In this document: piece after piece, positions 45,523 to 53,162 of the stretch | Position numbering within the stretch: position 1 is the first letter of the stretch | Layout of the letters: every line of letters starts with the position of its first letter | Source: Peristeroidobacter soli | GTDB taxonomy: Bacteria; Pseudomonadota; Gammaproteobacteria; Steroidobacterales; Steroidobacteraceae | Length of the DNA stretch: 64,000 bases | NCBI RefSeq assembly: GCF_004138485.1 | Contig: NZ_RYEV01000010.1 | Coordinates: forward strand, 310,001 to 374,000 | Direction: 5' to 3' | Notes under the pieces: generated by a model | The model's database searches: none | What the model was told of the DNA's origin: nothing | What the model saw: only the letters and a program-made list of their open reading frames with translations | Made by a program: the position numbers and the translations under genes

Positions 45523-46176
45523 TCACTCCAAGGGCTCCTCGACCGGGCAGGTCGTCGCCGGACGCTGGAAGTGGACGATGTTGACCATCGAGCTGCGGGC
45601 GCTGTCGCCCGCGATCCAGAGGCGTTTGATATTGGCGGTCGCGGACGTCACGGTCAGCAGCTGATGGCCGAACAGATTGCTGCCGGTGAAGTTCAGCAGG
45701 TAGGTCACCTGCGTGGTCAGTGTCACGACGTTGCCGGCGGCGTCGAAGGCGAGTACGGCGGGATTGTTGTTTCTGTAGGTGGCATCGAACTGGATGAAAT
45801 CCGTCTCCGTATCGAAGCTCAGTTCCAGAATGTGTTGAGCCGCGCTCGAGCAGCCCGCATACCTCGGGTCCACGAGGCAGGTCTGGACCGTCGTCATGTT
45901 ATCCACGGTGAAGCTGCCGAGATGGGCCAGGCCCAGCGAGTTGCAGAATGGGTTGGTGCCGGATCCACCACAGCTCGCGGAATGAACCGGGGTGGACTGG
46001 TAGGTCCCACTGGCCCAGGTGAGGTGAGAGAGCGTGACGCCCTCGAAGACATTGCTGACATCGGTGCCCGGCGCATAGGGGTCCGCGTCGATGGTCGTGT
46101 AATCGGCATGTGCCGCCGACGTTGCCATGAGTCCGATCAATGCACTCACTGCAACCCAGGGAGATCCGTTCGTCAT
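45523..46176 (-). CDS. Secreted protein, tandem paralogue, Cys-tail form
   Basis: A 217-residue close paralogue of the gene beginning at 45464, with a signal peptide (MTNGSPWVAVSALIGLMATSAAHA). ATG 46176 is preferred over 46185 because AAAGGA is well spaced from it and the paralogue starts identically (MTNG). It keeps DVSNVFEGVTLSHLTWASGTY, HILELSFDTETDFIQFDATY, VLAFDAAGNVVTL, ATANIKRLWIAG and the tail RPATTCPVEEPLE. The 58 bases to the neighbour suggest co-transcription. Function unknown. Confidence 0.85.
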   Translation of the reverse strand: MTNGSPWVAVSALIGLMATSAAHADYTTIDADPYAPGTDVSNVFEGVTLSHLTWASGTYQSTPVHSASCGGSGTNPFCNSLGLAHLGSFTVDNMTTVQTCLVDPRYAGCSSAAQHILELSFDTETDFIQFDATYRNNNPAVLAFDAAGNVVTLTTQVTYLLNFTGSNLFGHQLLTVTSATANIKRLWIAGDSARSSMVNIVHFQRPATTCPVEEPLE

Positions 46177-46308
46177 TGTTTTCATCCTTTGTTGGGAATA
46201 GCCCGGCGCAGCTGTAGCAACTTCGATGCCAGCCCCAAAAAAGCATGACGCAACAGGCCCCTACCCCGCGCGACAAATGCATCACAGCCAACTTATGTAA
46301 ACGGCGGC

Positions 46309-46686
46309 GACTCTCGGCTTGAAGCGCGACGACGAACGCGAGTCGCGACGGTTGCGCCGATGAGCCCCATCATCATCAACGCCAGTGTCTCAGGCTCCGG
46401 GACGGTGGTCGTGCCTGCCGCGTTGTTGTAACTGATGCTGTTGACGACGGAATAACCATCGTTGCCGGCGAGCAGGACCCGGCTGATATTGCCCGCCTCG
46501 GAGCTCAGTTCGAGTGACTGTGGCGCGCTCGAACGTCACTTCCAGCAGATGCTGAGGCTGCGAATAACAATCGGCGTGAAGCTGCTGCAGACAGTTGCCG
46601 AATGCCCTTATACGTATCGCCGACTTCGGTGCCCGAAACATAGGCCGCCGCGTCGATGGTGATTGGAACAGCCCACGCCCCTTGCG
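46309..46686 (-). pseudogene. Decayed copy of the PEP-CTERM paralogue
   Basis: Over its length the DNA is nearly identical to 34677-35344, including the PEP-CTERM coding part, but two blocks are missing: the bases corresponding to 34890-35008 (119 nt) and to 35090-35259 (170 nt). Both break the frame. The signal-peptide end is also cut, and similarity stops abruptly at 46686 where DUF418-like sequence begins. Confidence 0.85.
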
Positions 46687-46898
46687 TGCTGCTGTTCCAC
46701 GGCTACGGACTGGGCCTGTACGGCGAGCTGTCACGCCAGTGCTATCTCGTCGTGCCGCTGATCTGGGCCGCGCTGCTGCTGTGGTCGAAGCCGTGGCTGG
46801 AGCATCACGCGTACGGACCGCTCGAATGGCTGTGGCGTGCGCTCACCCGCGGCAAGCCGCCTGCGATGGCGAAGCCGGCGCTGGAAACGCCGCGCTGA
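46687..46898 (+). pseudogene. C-terminal fragment of a DUF418 membrane protein gene
   Basis: The plus strand reads VLLFHGYGLGLYGELSRQCY, then a hydrophobic segment, then YGPLEWLWRALTRGKP and a stop at 46898. This is the typical end of DUF418 (YeiB-like) proteins, usually about 400 residues. Only about 70 codons remain; the 5' part has been replaced by the truncated paralogue. Confidence 0.75.
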
Positions 46899-47450
46899 TC
46901 AGATCGCGCTTTGCCGATCCAGGCGCCGTAGCACGTGGGGCGCCAGCTTCTCTTCGAGCGCGCTGGTGCGGGCGGCATCGCGTTTGGGCATGAATACGGA
47001 GAGCCCGAAGCTCACATCGCCCTTGCGAACGGCGAGCCCATCGCCCCACCACAACGCCTCGTCGCCAAACTTGCGCGGCTGAGGTTTATTGGCAATGACG
47101 CCTTTGTCGGCGGACTCGTGAAACGCCTGCAAAAACTTCCTGGCCATGTCGCGACCGGCCGGCCAGCGCTGCGCGTTCAAGATCACGAAGCGACGCCCCC
47201 GGGCCGGCGCCGTCTGATCGGGCGCCTTGCCGGGCTCGATGGTCCAGAAACAGGTCGATGAGTATTGCCCGTCACGCGACATTCCCTCGTCCTGCCGACG
47301 GCCGCTGTCGACGGGCAATCCGATCGCGGCGCTGATCTCAGCTGAGGTCAGCAGCTCGCACGCGTTGATCTCGAGCGGTGGCGGCGGCTCCGCCGCCGGG
47401 GCTGCGGAGAATATTGCCATCGCTACTGTCGCGACCAGCGCACGCTTCAT
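46899..47450 (-). CDS. Hypothetical exported protein
   Basis: A 183-residue protein with signal peptide MKRALVATVAMAIFSAAPA. The motif INACELLTSAEISAAIGLPV is reminiscent of DUF3558-type domains seen in exported proteins of several phyla, but I cannot assign a family with confidence. Two Cys (in ACELL and STCFW) could form a disulphide. It overlaps the stop of the small HTH gene by one base (TGATG), so it is third in the cstA operon. Confidence 0.75.
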   Translation of the reverse strand: MKRALVATVAMAIFSAAPAAEPPPPLEINACELLTSAEISAAIGLPVDSGRRQDEGMSRDGQYSSTCFWTIEPGKAPDQTAPARGRRFVILNAQRWPAGRDMARKFLQAFHESADKGVIANKPQPRKFGDEALWWGDGLAVRKGDVSFGLSVFMPKRDAARTSALEEKLAPHVLRRLDRQSAI

Positions 47451-47680
47451 CAGGCGACGTGCTCATGAGCCGAAAGCACCGAGGACAGGCTCTCCCCGCA
47501 ACGCTTCAGTGAGATGCCATGCATCGTCGCCTTGTTACGGATCGCCGAGCGCGTCCGGCGCAACGTGACACAAATCGTATCGAGCGATGCACCGGCCACG
47601 GCCAGTTGCCGTAACTGACGGATTTCCTCGGTCGACCAGGTATTGATCGGAATCGATCGGCGCAGGGTGGGATTGATCAT
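47450..47680 (-). CDS. Small Myb/SANT- or GcrA-like helix-turn-helix protein
   Basis: A 76-residue protein read from ATG 47680 to the stop at 47450. The pattern WSTEEIRQLRQLAVAGASLDTICVTLRRT followed by SAIRNKATMHGISLKR resembles the three-helix fold of Myb/SANT-like and GcrA-like DNA-binding domains. It overlaps the cstA stop by four bases (ATGA) and the next gene's ATG by one, so it is clearly a translated member of that operon. Possibly a local regulator. Confidence 0.75.
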   Translation of the reverse strand: MINPTLRRSIPINTWSTEEIRQLRQLAVAGASLDTICVTLRRTRSAIRNKATMHGISLKRCGESLSSVLSAHEHVA

Positions 47681-49710
47681 GCCGCTCCTCGAGCCGGCAC
47701 CTCGGAACTGGGCGGCACCGGCAGGCCTTGAACGACTCGCATGCACACGCGCGCGGTATCGGCGATCACGATCCAGAGAATCAGCGTCAGCACGATTGCC
47801 AGCACGGCATCGAGGCGTTGGTTGAAGATCAGCTGTGGCGCGACCGCGGCTTGTTCCGGGGTCAAGGTGCCAGCAGCCAGTTTCGATGCGATCTGATCGG
47901 CAGCGGCCAGAAAGCCGATTCTCACATCGTCGGAGACGACCTTTTGCCAGGTCGCGACGGTGGTCACGAGCGTCAGCCATGCCAGCGGCACGCCCGTCAC
48001 CCACGCGTATTTCAGTTTGCCCTGCTTCACCAGGATGCCCGTGCAGATACATAGCGCGATGCCGGCGAGCAGCTGGTTGGAAATGCCGAACAGCGGCCAC
48101 AGGATGTTGATGCCCCCGTTCGGATCGATCACGCCGATGTACAGGAAGTACCCCCAGCCCGCGACGATCAGTCCGCTCGAAATCAGCACCGAGGGATACC
48201 ACGACGTTTGACCGAGCTTCGGCCAGATGTGGCCCAGCGCATCCTGGAGCATGAAGCGGCCCACGCGCGTGCCGGCATCGAGCGTCGTAAGAATGAACAC
48301 CGCCTCGAACATGATCGCGAAGTGATACCACAGCGCCAGCATGCTCTGACCGAAGGTCGAGGCGAAGATGCTCGCCATGCCCACCGCCAGCGACGGCGCG
48401 CCGCCGGTGCGAGCAAACAACGTCGACTCGCCCATTTCCTTCGCCAGGAACGCCATCTGATCGACGGTGACCGGGAAGCCCCAGCTCGTGATGGTCGCGA
48501 CCGCCGCCTCCGGCGTCGCGCCGACCGCGCCCGGTCCGCTATTGATCGCGAAGAACACGCCCGGCTCGAGCAGGGTCGCGGCAATCATCGCCATGATGGC
48601 GACCGCGGACTCCAGCATCATGCTGCCGTAGCCGATCAGACGGATATCGGCTTCATTGGTGATGAGCTTCGGTGTCGTGCCGCTGGAGACCAGCGCGTGG
48701 AAGCCCGAGATGGCGCCGCACGCGATGGTGATGAACACGAACGGAAACAGCGCGCCGCCGAAGATGGGACCGGAGCCGTCGATGAACTGGGTCAGCGCCG
48801 GCATATGAATGTCCGGACGCATCACGATGACCGAGATCGCAAGCAGCGTCACTGTGCCGAGCTTCAGGAACGTCGAGAGATAGTCGCGCGGCGCGAGCAG
48901 CAGCCACACCGGCAGTACGGCGGCGATGAAGCCGTAGCCGATCACAAACCAGGCGAGGGTCAGCGCATCGAGATCGAAGAACTGACGAATCGTGGGATGA
49001 CTGTCGACCCAGCCGCCGCCGCCCACCGCCAGCAGCAACAGCACGACACCGATGATCGAGGCTTCCAGCACGCGGCCCGGGCGGATGTCCTTCATGTAAA
49101 TGCCGACCAGCAGTGCGATCGGAATGGTCGCGAACACGGTCGAGGTGCCCCAGGGGCTGTGGCGCATGGCGTTCACCACCACGAGGCCGAGCACCGCGAT
49201 CAGGATCACCATGATGACGAGCGTGCCGATCATCGCAGCGAAGCCGCCGACCGGGCCCATCTCATCCTTCGCCATCTGCCCCAGGCTGCGACCGTTACGA
49301 CGCGTCGAGAGGAACAGCACGGTCATGTCCTGCACGCAGCCACCGAGCACCGCGCCGACCAGGATCCAGATCGTGCCCGGCAGATAGCCGAACTGCGCGG
49401 CGAGCGTCGGGCCGATCAGGGGACCGGGGCCTGCGATCGCGGCGAAGTGATGACCGAACACGATCCATTTGTTGGTCGGCACATAGTCACGACCGTCATT
49501 GAGCCGGACCGCGGGCGTGACCCGCGAGGAATCCAGCACCAGCACCGAGGCTGCGACCCAGGCGCTGTAGAGACGATAGCCGATCGCGTAGACGCACGCG
49601 GCGGCGACGAGGAGCCACATCGCGTTGATGGACTCGCCCCGATGAACCGCGAGTCCACCGATGGCGAACGCGCCCACGACGGCGACCAGCAGCCAACCCA
49701 ACTTCTTCAT
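47677..49710 (-). CDS. cstA: Carbon starvation protein CstA family transporter
   Basis: A 677-residue polytopic membrane protein with about 16 hydrophobic segments and CstA hallmarks: RLNDGRDYVPTNKWIVFGHHFAAIAGPGPLIGP near the N-terminus (written here as one stretch of conserved blocks RLNDGRDYVPT, KWIVFGHHFA and GPGPLIGP), SSGTTPKL, and WPLFGISNQLLAGIAL near the C-terminus. CstA and BtsT-type proteins take up peptides or pyruvate. In this peptide-rich neighbourhood peptide uptake is plausible but unproven. It heads a three-gene overlapping operon. Confidence 0.93.
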   Translation of the reverse strand: MKKLGWLLVAVVGAFAIGGLAVHRGESINAMWLLVAAACVYAIGYRLYSAWVAASVLVLDSSRVTPAVRLNDGRDYVPTNKWIVFGHHFAAIAGPGPLIGPTLAAQFGYLPGTIWILVGAVLGGCVQDMTVLFLSTRRNGRSLGQMAKDEMGPVGGFAAMIGTLVIMVILIAVLGLVVVNAMRHSPWGTSTVFATIPIALLVGIYMKDIRPGRVLEASIIGVVLLLLAVGGGGWVDSHPTIRQFFDLDALTLAWFVIGYGFIAAVLPVWLLLAPRDYLSTFLKLGTVTLLAISVIVMRPDIHMPALTQFIDGSGPIFGGALFPFVFITIACGAISGFHALVSSGTTPKLITNEADIRLIGYGSMMLESAVAIMAMIAATLLEPGVFFAINSGPGAVGATPEAAVATITSWGFPVTVDQMAFLAKEMGESTLFARTGGAPSLAVGMASIFASTFGQSMLALWYHFAIMFEAVFILTTLDAGTRVGRFMLQDALGHIWPKLGQTSWYPSVLISSGLIVAGWGYFLYIGVIDPNGGINILWPLFGISNQLLAGIALCICTGILVKQGKLKYAWVTGVPLAWLTLVTTVATWQKVVSDDVRIGFLAAADQIASKLAAGTLTPEQAAVAPQLIFNQRLDAVLAIVLTLILWIVIADTARVCMRVVQGLPVPPSSEVPARGAA

Positions 49711-49816
49711 TCGACCCCCGCCATCGAGTCGCGGACGCTGCGCGCCGCGACCCGAGATTTCATCCGCAGTTGTTCACGACCGCCGCGAACGCATGCCTTC
49801 CAACGTTTCCTGAGCT

Positions 49817-49908
49817 GCTAGACCCGTCCCGTTGCTGGACCTCGTCCCTTTGCTGGACGCAGTCCCCTGCTGCTGGACGCAGTCCCTTTGCTGGACGCAG
49901 TCCCCTCA
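49817..49908 (+). repeat. Tandem array of mini-hairpins after the cytochrome c gene
   Basis: Four clear units and one degenerate unit of 18-20 bases. Cores are ggac-gca-gtcc at 49855, 49875 and 49893, ggac-ctc-gtcc at 49837 and a degenerate one near 49820. Linkers are mostly ctttgct. It overlaps the stop codon of the cytochrome gene and lies ahead of cstA. Confidence 0.8.
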
Positions 49909-51219
49909 GCGCTGTTTGGCTACTTGCGCTTCGGTGACTTCGCCGCCGACGTTGCCCCAGGAGTTGCGCATGTAGCTTGCGATGTGCGCGACTTCTTCAT
50001 CCGCGAGCTTCTCGCCGAAGTTGCCCGGCATGTCCTTCCAGCGCTTCGGCTCCGGCAGTTTCGCGAGGTGCGGTCCGTAGAGAATGACGTTGATGAGCGA
50101 GGCGGGATTGCTCGCCTGCACCATCGGATTGCCGACCAGCTTCGCGCCCGCATCGCCACTCAGCGCACCGAGACCGGTGGGCTGGTGGCAGGTGCCGCAG
50201 TGGAGGTTGTAGAGCGCCTGGCCGGACTTCATCACGTCCTCGCCCGCGGGCTTGCCGACCTTGCCTTCATTCGCCGGCAGGCTCTTCAGATACGTGGCCA
50301 TCGCCAGCGTGTCCGCCTCGGACAGGTGACGCGTGCTGTTCATGATGACTTCATTCATCGGGCCGTGCGTTTCGCTGAACGAGTTGCGACCGGTCTTCAG
50401 ATACGCCGCGACCTCTTCCACCGGCCAGGGCCCGAGGCCGTTCTTCGCGTTGGTGAGATTCGGCGCCGACCACGGACGCACGTCGCCCGTCATGACCTTG
50501 TCGGTGTACTCACCGCCGGTGTACGCCATGCTGGTCTTTTCCGCGCCCATGAAATTGCGGGGTGAATGACAGGCCGAGCAGTGTCCCAGTCCTTCGACCA
50601 GATACGCGCCGCGATTCCACTCGGGCGACTGCGCGCTGTTGGCCTGGAAGCGGCCTTCGTCGAAGAACATCGTCTTCCAGATTCCGAGTGCCCAGCGCTG
50701 GTTGAACGGGAAGCCCATCTCGTTCTCCGGCGGCTTGTTGTTCACCGGCTTCACGATCTTCAGGTACGCGTACAACGCCGCCACATCCTCATCGGTGAGC
50801 TTCGTGTAAGCCGTATACGGGAACGCCGGATACAGATGCGCGCCATCCGCTCGCACGCCTTCGCGAACCGCACGAGCGAACTGCTCCTCGGTCCACTTAC
50901 CGATGCCGGTCTCCGGATCCGGAGTGATGTTCGTGGAATAGAGTTTGCCGAAAGGCGTCTCGAACGCGAGACCGCCCGCGAATGCCTGTCCACCGGCCGC
51001 GGTGTGACAGCTCACGCAGTTGCCGGCGCGGGCGAGATAGCGACCGCGCTCAACGAGCGAGTTGCCTTGATCGCCGGTGGTGGGCGCGGTGCTGTCGGCG
51101 CGCGTGGTATCGGCAATCGAGAGCGCCGCGACGCAGGCCGCACCAAACGTGAGGCCGAGCGTGACCCAGGTGGCGGCAACGCGTGAGCGTTCGCCGCCTG
51201 CAGTGTTCAATGTCGTCAT
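49906..51219 (-). CDS. Tri-haem c-type cytochrome (alcohol dehydrogenase cytochrome c subunit-like)
   Basis: A 437-residue exported cytochrome. A hydrophobic N-terminal signal or anchor (VAATWVTLGLTFGAACVAALSIA) precedes three CxxCH haem sites: C68-H72 (CVSCH), C214-H218 (CSACH), C341-H345 (CGTCH), each in a cytochrome c domain with a downstream Met region. The layout matches the membrane-bound cytochrome subunit that accepts electrons from PQQ- or flavin-dependent dehydrogenases; no dehydrogenase subunit is adjacent. The CHRD gene lies 28 bases upstream on the same strand and may be co-transcribed. Confidence 0.92.
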   Translation of the reverse strand: MTTLNTAGGERSRVAATWVTLGLTFGAACVAALSIADTTRADSTAPTTGDQGNSLVERGRYLARAGNCVSCHTAAGGQAFAGGLAFETPFGKLYSTNITPDPETGIGKWTEEQFARAVREGVRADGAHLYPAFPYTAYTKLTDEDVAALYAYLKIVKPVNNKPPENEMGFPFNQRWALGIWKTMFFDEGRFQANSAQSPEWNRGAYLVEGLGHCSACHSPRNFMGAEKTSMAYTGGEYTDKVMTGDVRPWSAPNLTNAKNGLGPWPVEEVAAYLKTGRNSFSETHGPMNEVIMNSTRHLSEADTLAMATYLKSLPANEGKVGKPAGEDVMKSGQALYNLHCGTCHQPTGLGALSGDAGAKLVGNPMVQASNPASLINVILYGPHLAKLPEPKRWKDMPGNFGEKLADEEVAHIASYMRNSWGNVGGEVTEAQVAKQR

Positions 51220-51247
51220 TTGTTATTTAAGTCCGGTGCCTGGCGCG

Positions 51248-51673
51248 TTACGGTTTGAGCTGGGCCCGGATCTCACCGCCCTTGTGAGCGGCGCTGTGCA
51301 CGTTGACGTAGAGCTGGCCGGCTTTGAAGGCCTTGTACTGATCCTCGGTGAGCTTCGCGCCCTCGGGCGTCGACCAGGAACCATCGGCGCCCTTGGTGAG
51401 CGTGATCACCGGCGGGCCGTTCTTGCCGGCCTCGGCCAGATGGATGTGAGCGGCGACGCCCTCGATGCCCGTGGTCTTCACGTGGCCCGTGACCGACAGG
51501 TCCTTGGCGATCGTGATCGTGCCTTCGCCCTTCGCGTCCGTCATCACGGCCGGCACTTCCTCGGCGCCCGTGAGCGTGACTTTCACATCTTCGGCGCGGG
51601 CCGACAGGCTCAACGCGACGCCCATTACGAGCAAGGCGCCACCGAACACTTTCGCGGCTCGATTCTTAGTCAT
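51248..51673 (-). CDS. CHRD domain protein, exported
   Basis: A 141-residue protein starting MTKNRAAKVFGGALLVMGVALSLSARA (signal peptide), with GAGGGGGA upstream of ATG 51673. The rest is one CHRD (chordin-like) domain: VTLTGAEEVPAVMTDAKGEGTITI, GVAAHIHLAEAGKNG, LYVNVHSAAHKGGEIRAQLKP. The role in bacteria is unknown; often secreted and found with redox proteins. Neighbours a c-type cytochrome. Confidence 0.9.
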   Translation of the reverse strand: MTKNRAAKVFGGALLVMGVALSLSARAEDVKVTLTGAEEVPAVMTDAKGEGTITIAKDLSVTGHVKTTGIEGVAAHIHLAEAGKNGPPVITLTKGADGSWSTPEGAKLTEDQYKAFKAGQLYVNVHSAAHKGGEIRAQLKP

Positions 51674-51713
51674 GAGATCCCCCTCAATCGTGCTGCTGTA
51701 GTCAACCCTCGCA

Positions 51714-51764
51714 GGCTGCAAGCCTTTGCTGGCTGCAAGCCTTTGCTGGCTGCGAGCCCTTGCG
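51714..51764 (+). repeat. Tandem array of mini-hairpins upstream of the CHRD gene
   Basis: Three 17-base units with cores ggct-gca-agcc (51714, 51731) and ggct-gcg-agcc (51748) joined by tttgct. Same architecture and linker as the array at 49817-49908 but a different stem sequence. It lies 41 bases ahead of the CHRD start, so it may sit in the leader or promoter. Confidence 0.8.
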
Positions 51765-51854
51765 GGTCGTTGTGACGGTACCGTCGCGCGATACCGTTCT
51801 TACCGGGAAAAGCGTACTCCTGCGGCAGGGCAGGAACTTCGCGGAAATGCGTCC

Positions 51855-51900
51855 CCAGCTCGTGCCTTGCGCATGATGTATGCGTGAGGCACGGAGCTGG
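51855..51900 (-). terminator. Long hairpin downstream of the first Lrp gene
   Basis: An imperfect stem of about 20 bp (ccagctc-gtgcct... with ...aggcacggagctgg) with a 5-base loop, 22 bases after the Lrp stop on the minus strand. No T-run; likely transcript end or mRNA-stabilising structure. Confidence 0.45.
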
Positions 51901-51921
51901 CGGCGGAGCGCATGCGCGCGC

Positions 51922-52392
51922 TCAGACTTTCAGCGGCAGCGAGGTCGTCGACTTCACTTCCCACGCCGCCACGAAGGAATTCACTTCGCGGATGTTGGGC
52001 ACGGTGGAGAGCTTGCCGAAATAAAACTTCTCGTAAGCCTCCATGTCGCGCACCACCACGCGCAGCAGGAAGTCGTAGGCGCCCAGGATCACGTGACATT
52101 CGAGCACTTCGGGGAAGCTGCGAATGTATTCGGTGAATTCCTGCAGGCTCTGCTGGTCGTTGCGGATGACCTTCACCTGCACGAACAGCTGGGTGAGCAG
52201 GTTCAGCTTGCGGCGATCGAGCATCGCCACGATGCGGGTGATATAGCCTTCTTCCTTCAGGCGTTGGATGCGCCGGTAACACGGCGATTGCGACAGCCCG
52301 ACCGAGTCTGCGATTTCGGCGGCTGAGTGCGAGGCGTCCTCCTGAAGCGCACGCAAGATTTTCAGATCGATCTTGTCCAGACCTTCCATCAT
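51922..52392 (-). CDS. Lrp/AsnC family transcriptional regulator
   Basis: A 156-residue regulator: N-terminal winged HTH (LDKIDLKILRALQEDASHSAAEIADSVGLSQSPCYRRIQRLKEEGYI) and a C-terminal RAM ligand domain (FVQVKV, FPEVLECHVILGAYDFLLRVVVRDMEAYEKF). Close paralogue of the regulator at 52666. One of the two is probably the BkdR-type activator of the bkd operon, responding to branched-chain amino acids. Confidence 0.93.
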   Translation of the reverse strand: MMEGLDKIDLKILRALQEDASHSAAEIADSVGLSQSPCYRRIQRLKEEGYITRIVAMLDRRKLNLLTQLFVQVKVIRNDQQSLQEFTEYIRSFPEVLECHVILGAYDFLLRVVVRDMEAYEKFYFGKLSTVPNIREVNSFVAAWEVKSTTSLPLKV

Positions 52393-52610
52393 TCCCCCTC
52401 TCGATACTTTCGGCGTGCCCGTATGTGCTGGTCGGGCGCTACCTTCAACTAGCCATGTCTTAGGACGATTTTGTGCGTTGGGCGTTCTCGGTGCGTTTAC
52501 TTATCAACCTCGGCGACTTTGGTGACGTAGTGATGCACGCAATCTGCGACAGTTGCAAGACGCTAACGACGTTCTAGGGAATTTATGAAGAAGGTTTCAG
52601 CAAATGGACG

Positions 52611-52642
52611 AACACGCCCGCCGCGCGAGGCGCGGCGGTGTT
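52611..52642 (-). terminator. Probable end of the bkd-lpd-lrp transcript
   Basis: A strong hairpin with a perfect 9-bp core (ccgccgcgc / gcgcggcgg, loop gag) extended by aaca/tgtt after a small bulge, starting 24 bases after the Lrp stop on the minus strand. No poly-T, but stem strength and placement suggest termination. Confidence 0.5.
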
Positions 52643-52665
52643 GCGCTTCAAGGAAAATTTCGTTG

Positions 52666-53139
52666 CTAGATATGCAACGGCCACGCAGTCGTGGTTTTTA
52701 TTTCCGAGGCCGCGACGTAGGAAGTGACCTCGAGAATGTGCGGCACGCGGGATAATTTCTCGAAGTAAAAGCTCTCGTAGGCCTCCATGTCCTTGGCCAC
52801 CACCCGTAGCAGGAAGTCGAAGACGCCGAGCACGACGTGGCATTCCATGACTTCCGGAAACGCGCGGATCGCCTCGGAGAATTCGGCGAGGCTGGCCCGA
52901 TCGTTCTTCATGACCTTGACCTGCACGAACAGCTGCGCGCGCAGACCGAGCTTCTGGCGATCCAGCAGCGCCACGATCTTGGTGATGTAACCGTCGTCCT
53001 TCAGTCGCTGGATGCGACGCCAGCATGGTGACTGCGACAGGCCGACCGCTTCGGCAACCTCCGCCGCCGACAGCGATGCGTCCTGTTGCAGGACTGACAG
53101 GATCTTGTAGTCGATTTTGTCCAGACCGCCGTTGCTCAT
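52666..53139 (-). CDS. Lrp/AsnC family transcriptional regulator linked to bkd operon
   Basis: A 157-residue Lrp protein (LDKIDYKILSVLQQDASLSAAEVAEAVGLSQSPCWRRIQRLKDDGYI; RAM domain FPEVMECHVVLGVFDFLLRVVAKDMEAYESF). ATG 53139 gives the same N-terminus as its paralogue; ATG 53163 is an alternative that overlaps the lpd stop (TAATG) and would couple translation. In Pseudomonas the Lrp-type BkdR activates bkd; here the gene follows lpd on the same strand instead of being divergent. Confidence 0.92.
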   Translation of the reverse strand: MSNGGLDKIDYKILSVLQQDASLSAAEVAEAVGLSQSPCWRRIQRLKDDGYITKIVALLDRQKLGLRAQLFVQVKVMKNDRASLAEFSEAIRAFPEVMECHVVLGVFDFLLRVVAKDMEAYESFYFEKLSRVPHILEVTSYVAASEIKTTTAWPLHI

Positions 53140-53162
53140 GGCGCTACGTTCCTCAGCAGCCA

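Noticed and set aside
46656-46898. Possible functional 80-residue membrane protein
   Set aside because: Its first codons come from the antisense of the decayed paralogue and the rest is only the end of DUF418, so it is a chance fusion.
47450-48331. 293-codon minus-strand frame covering the small HTH gene
   Set aside because: Its first part is out-of-frame cstA sequence; only the last 76 codons from ATG 47680 look like a protein.
49817-49908. Possible CRISPR array
   Set aside because: Units are 18-20 bases and nearly identical throughout, with no unique spacers of 30 bases and no cas genes.
52393-52665. Possible gene between the two Lrp genes
   Set aside because: No frame with a ribosome site or protein-like composition; it is probably the promoter of the first Lrp gene plus the upstream transcript end.
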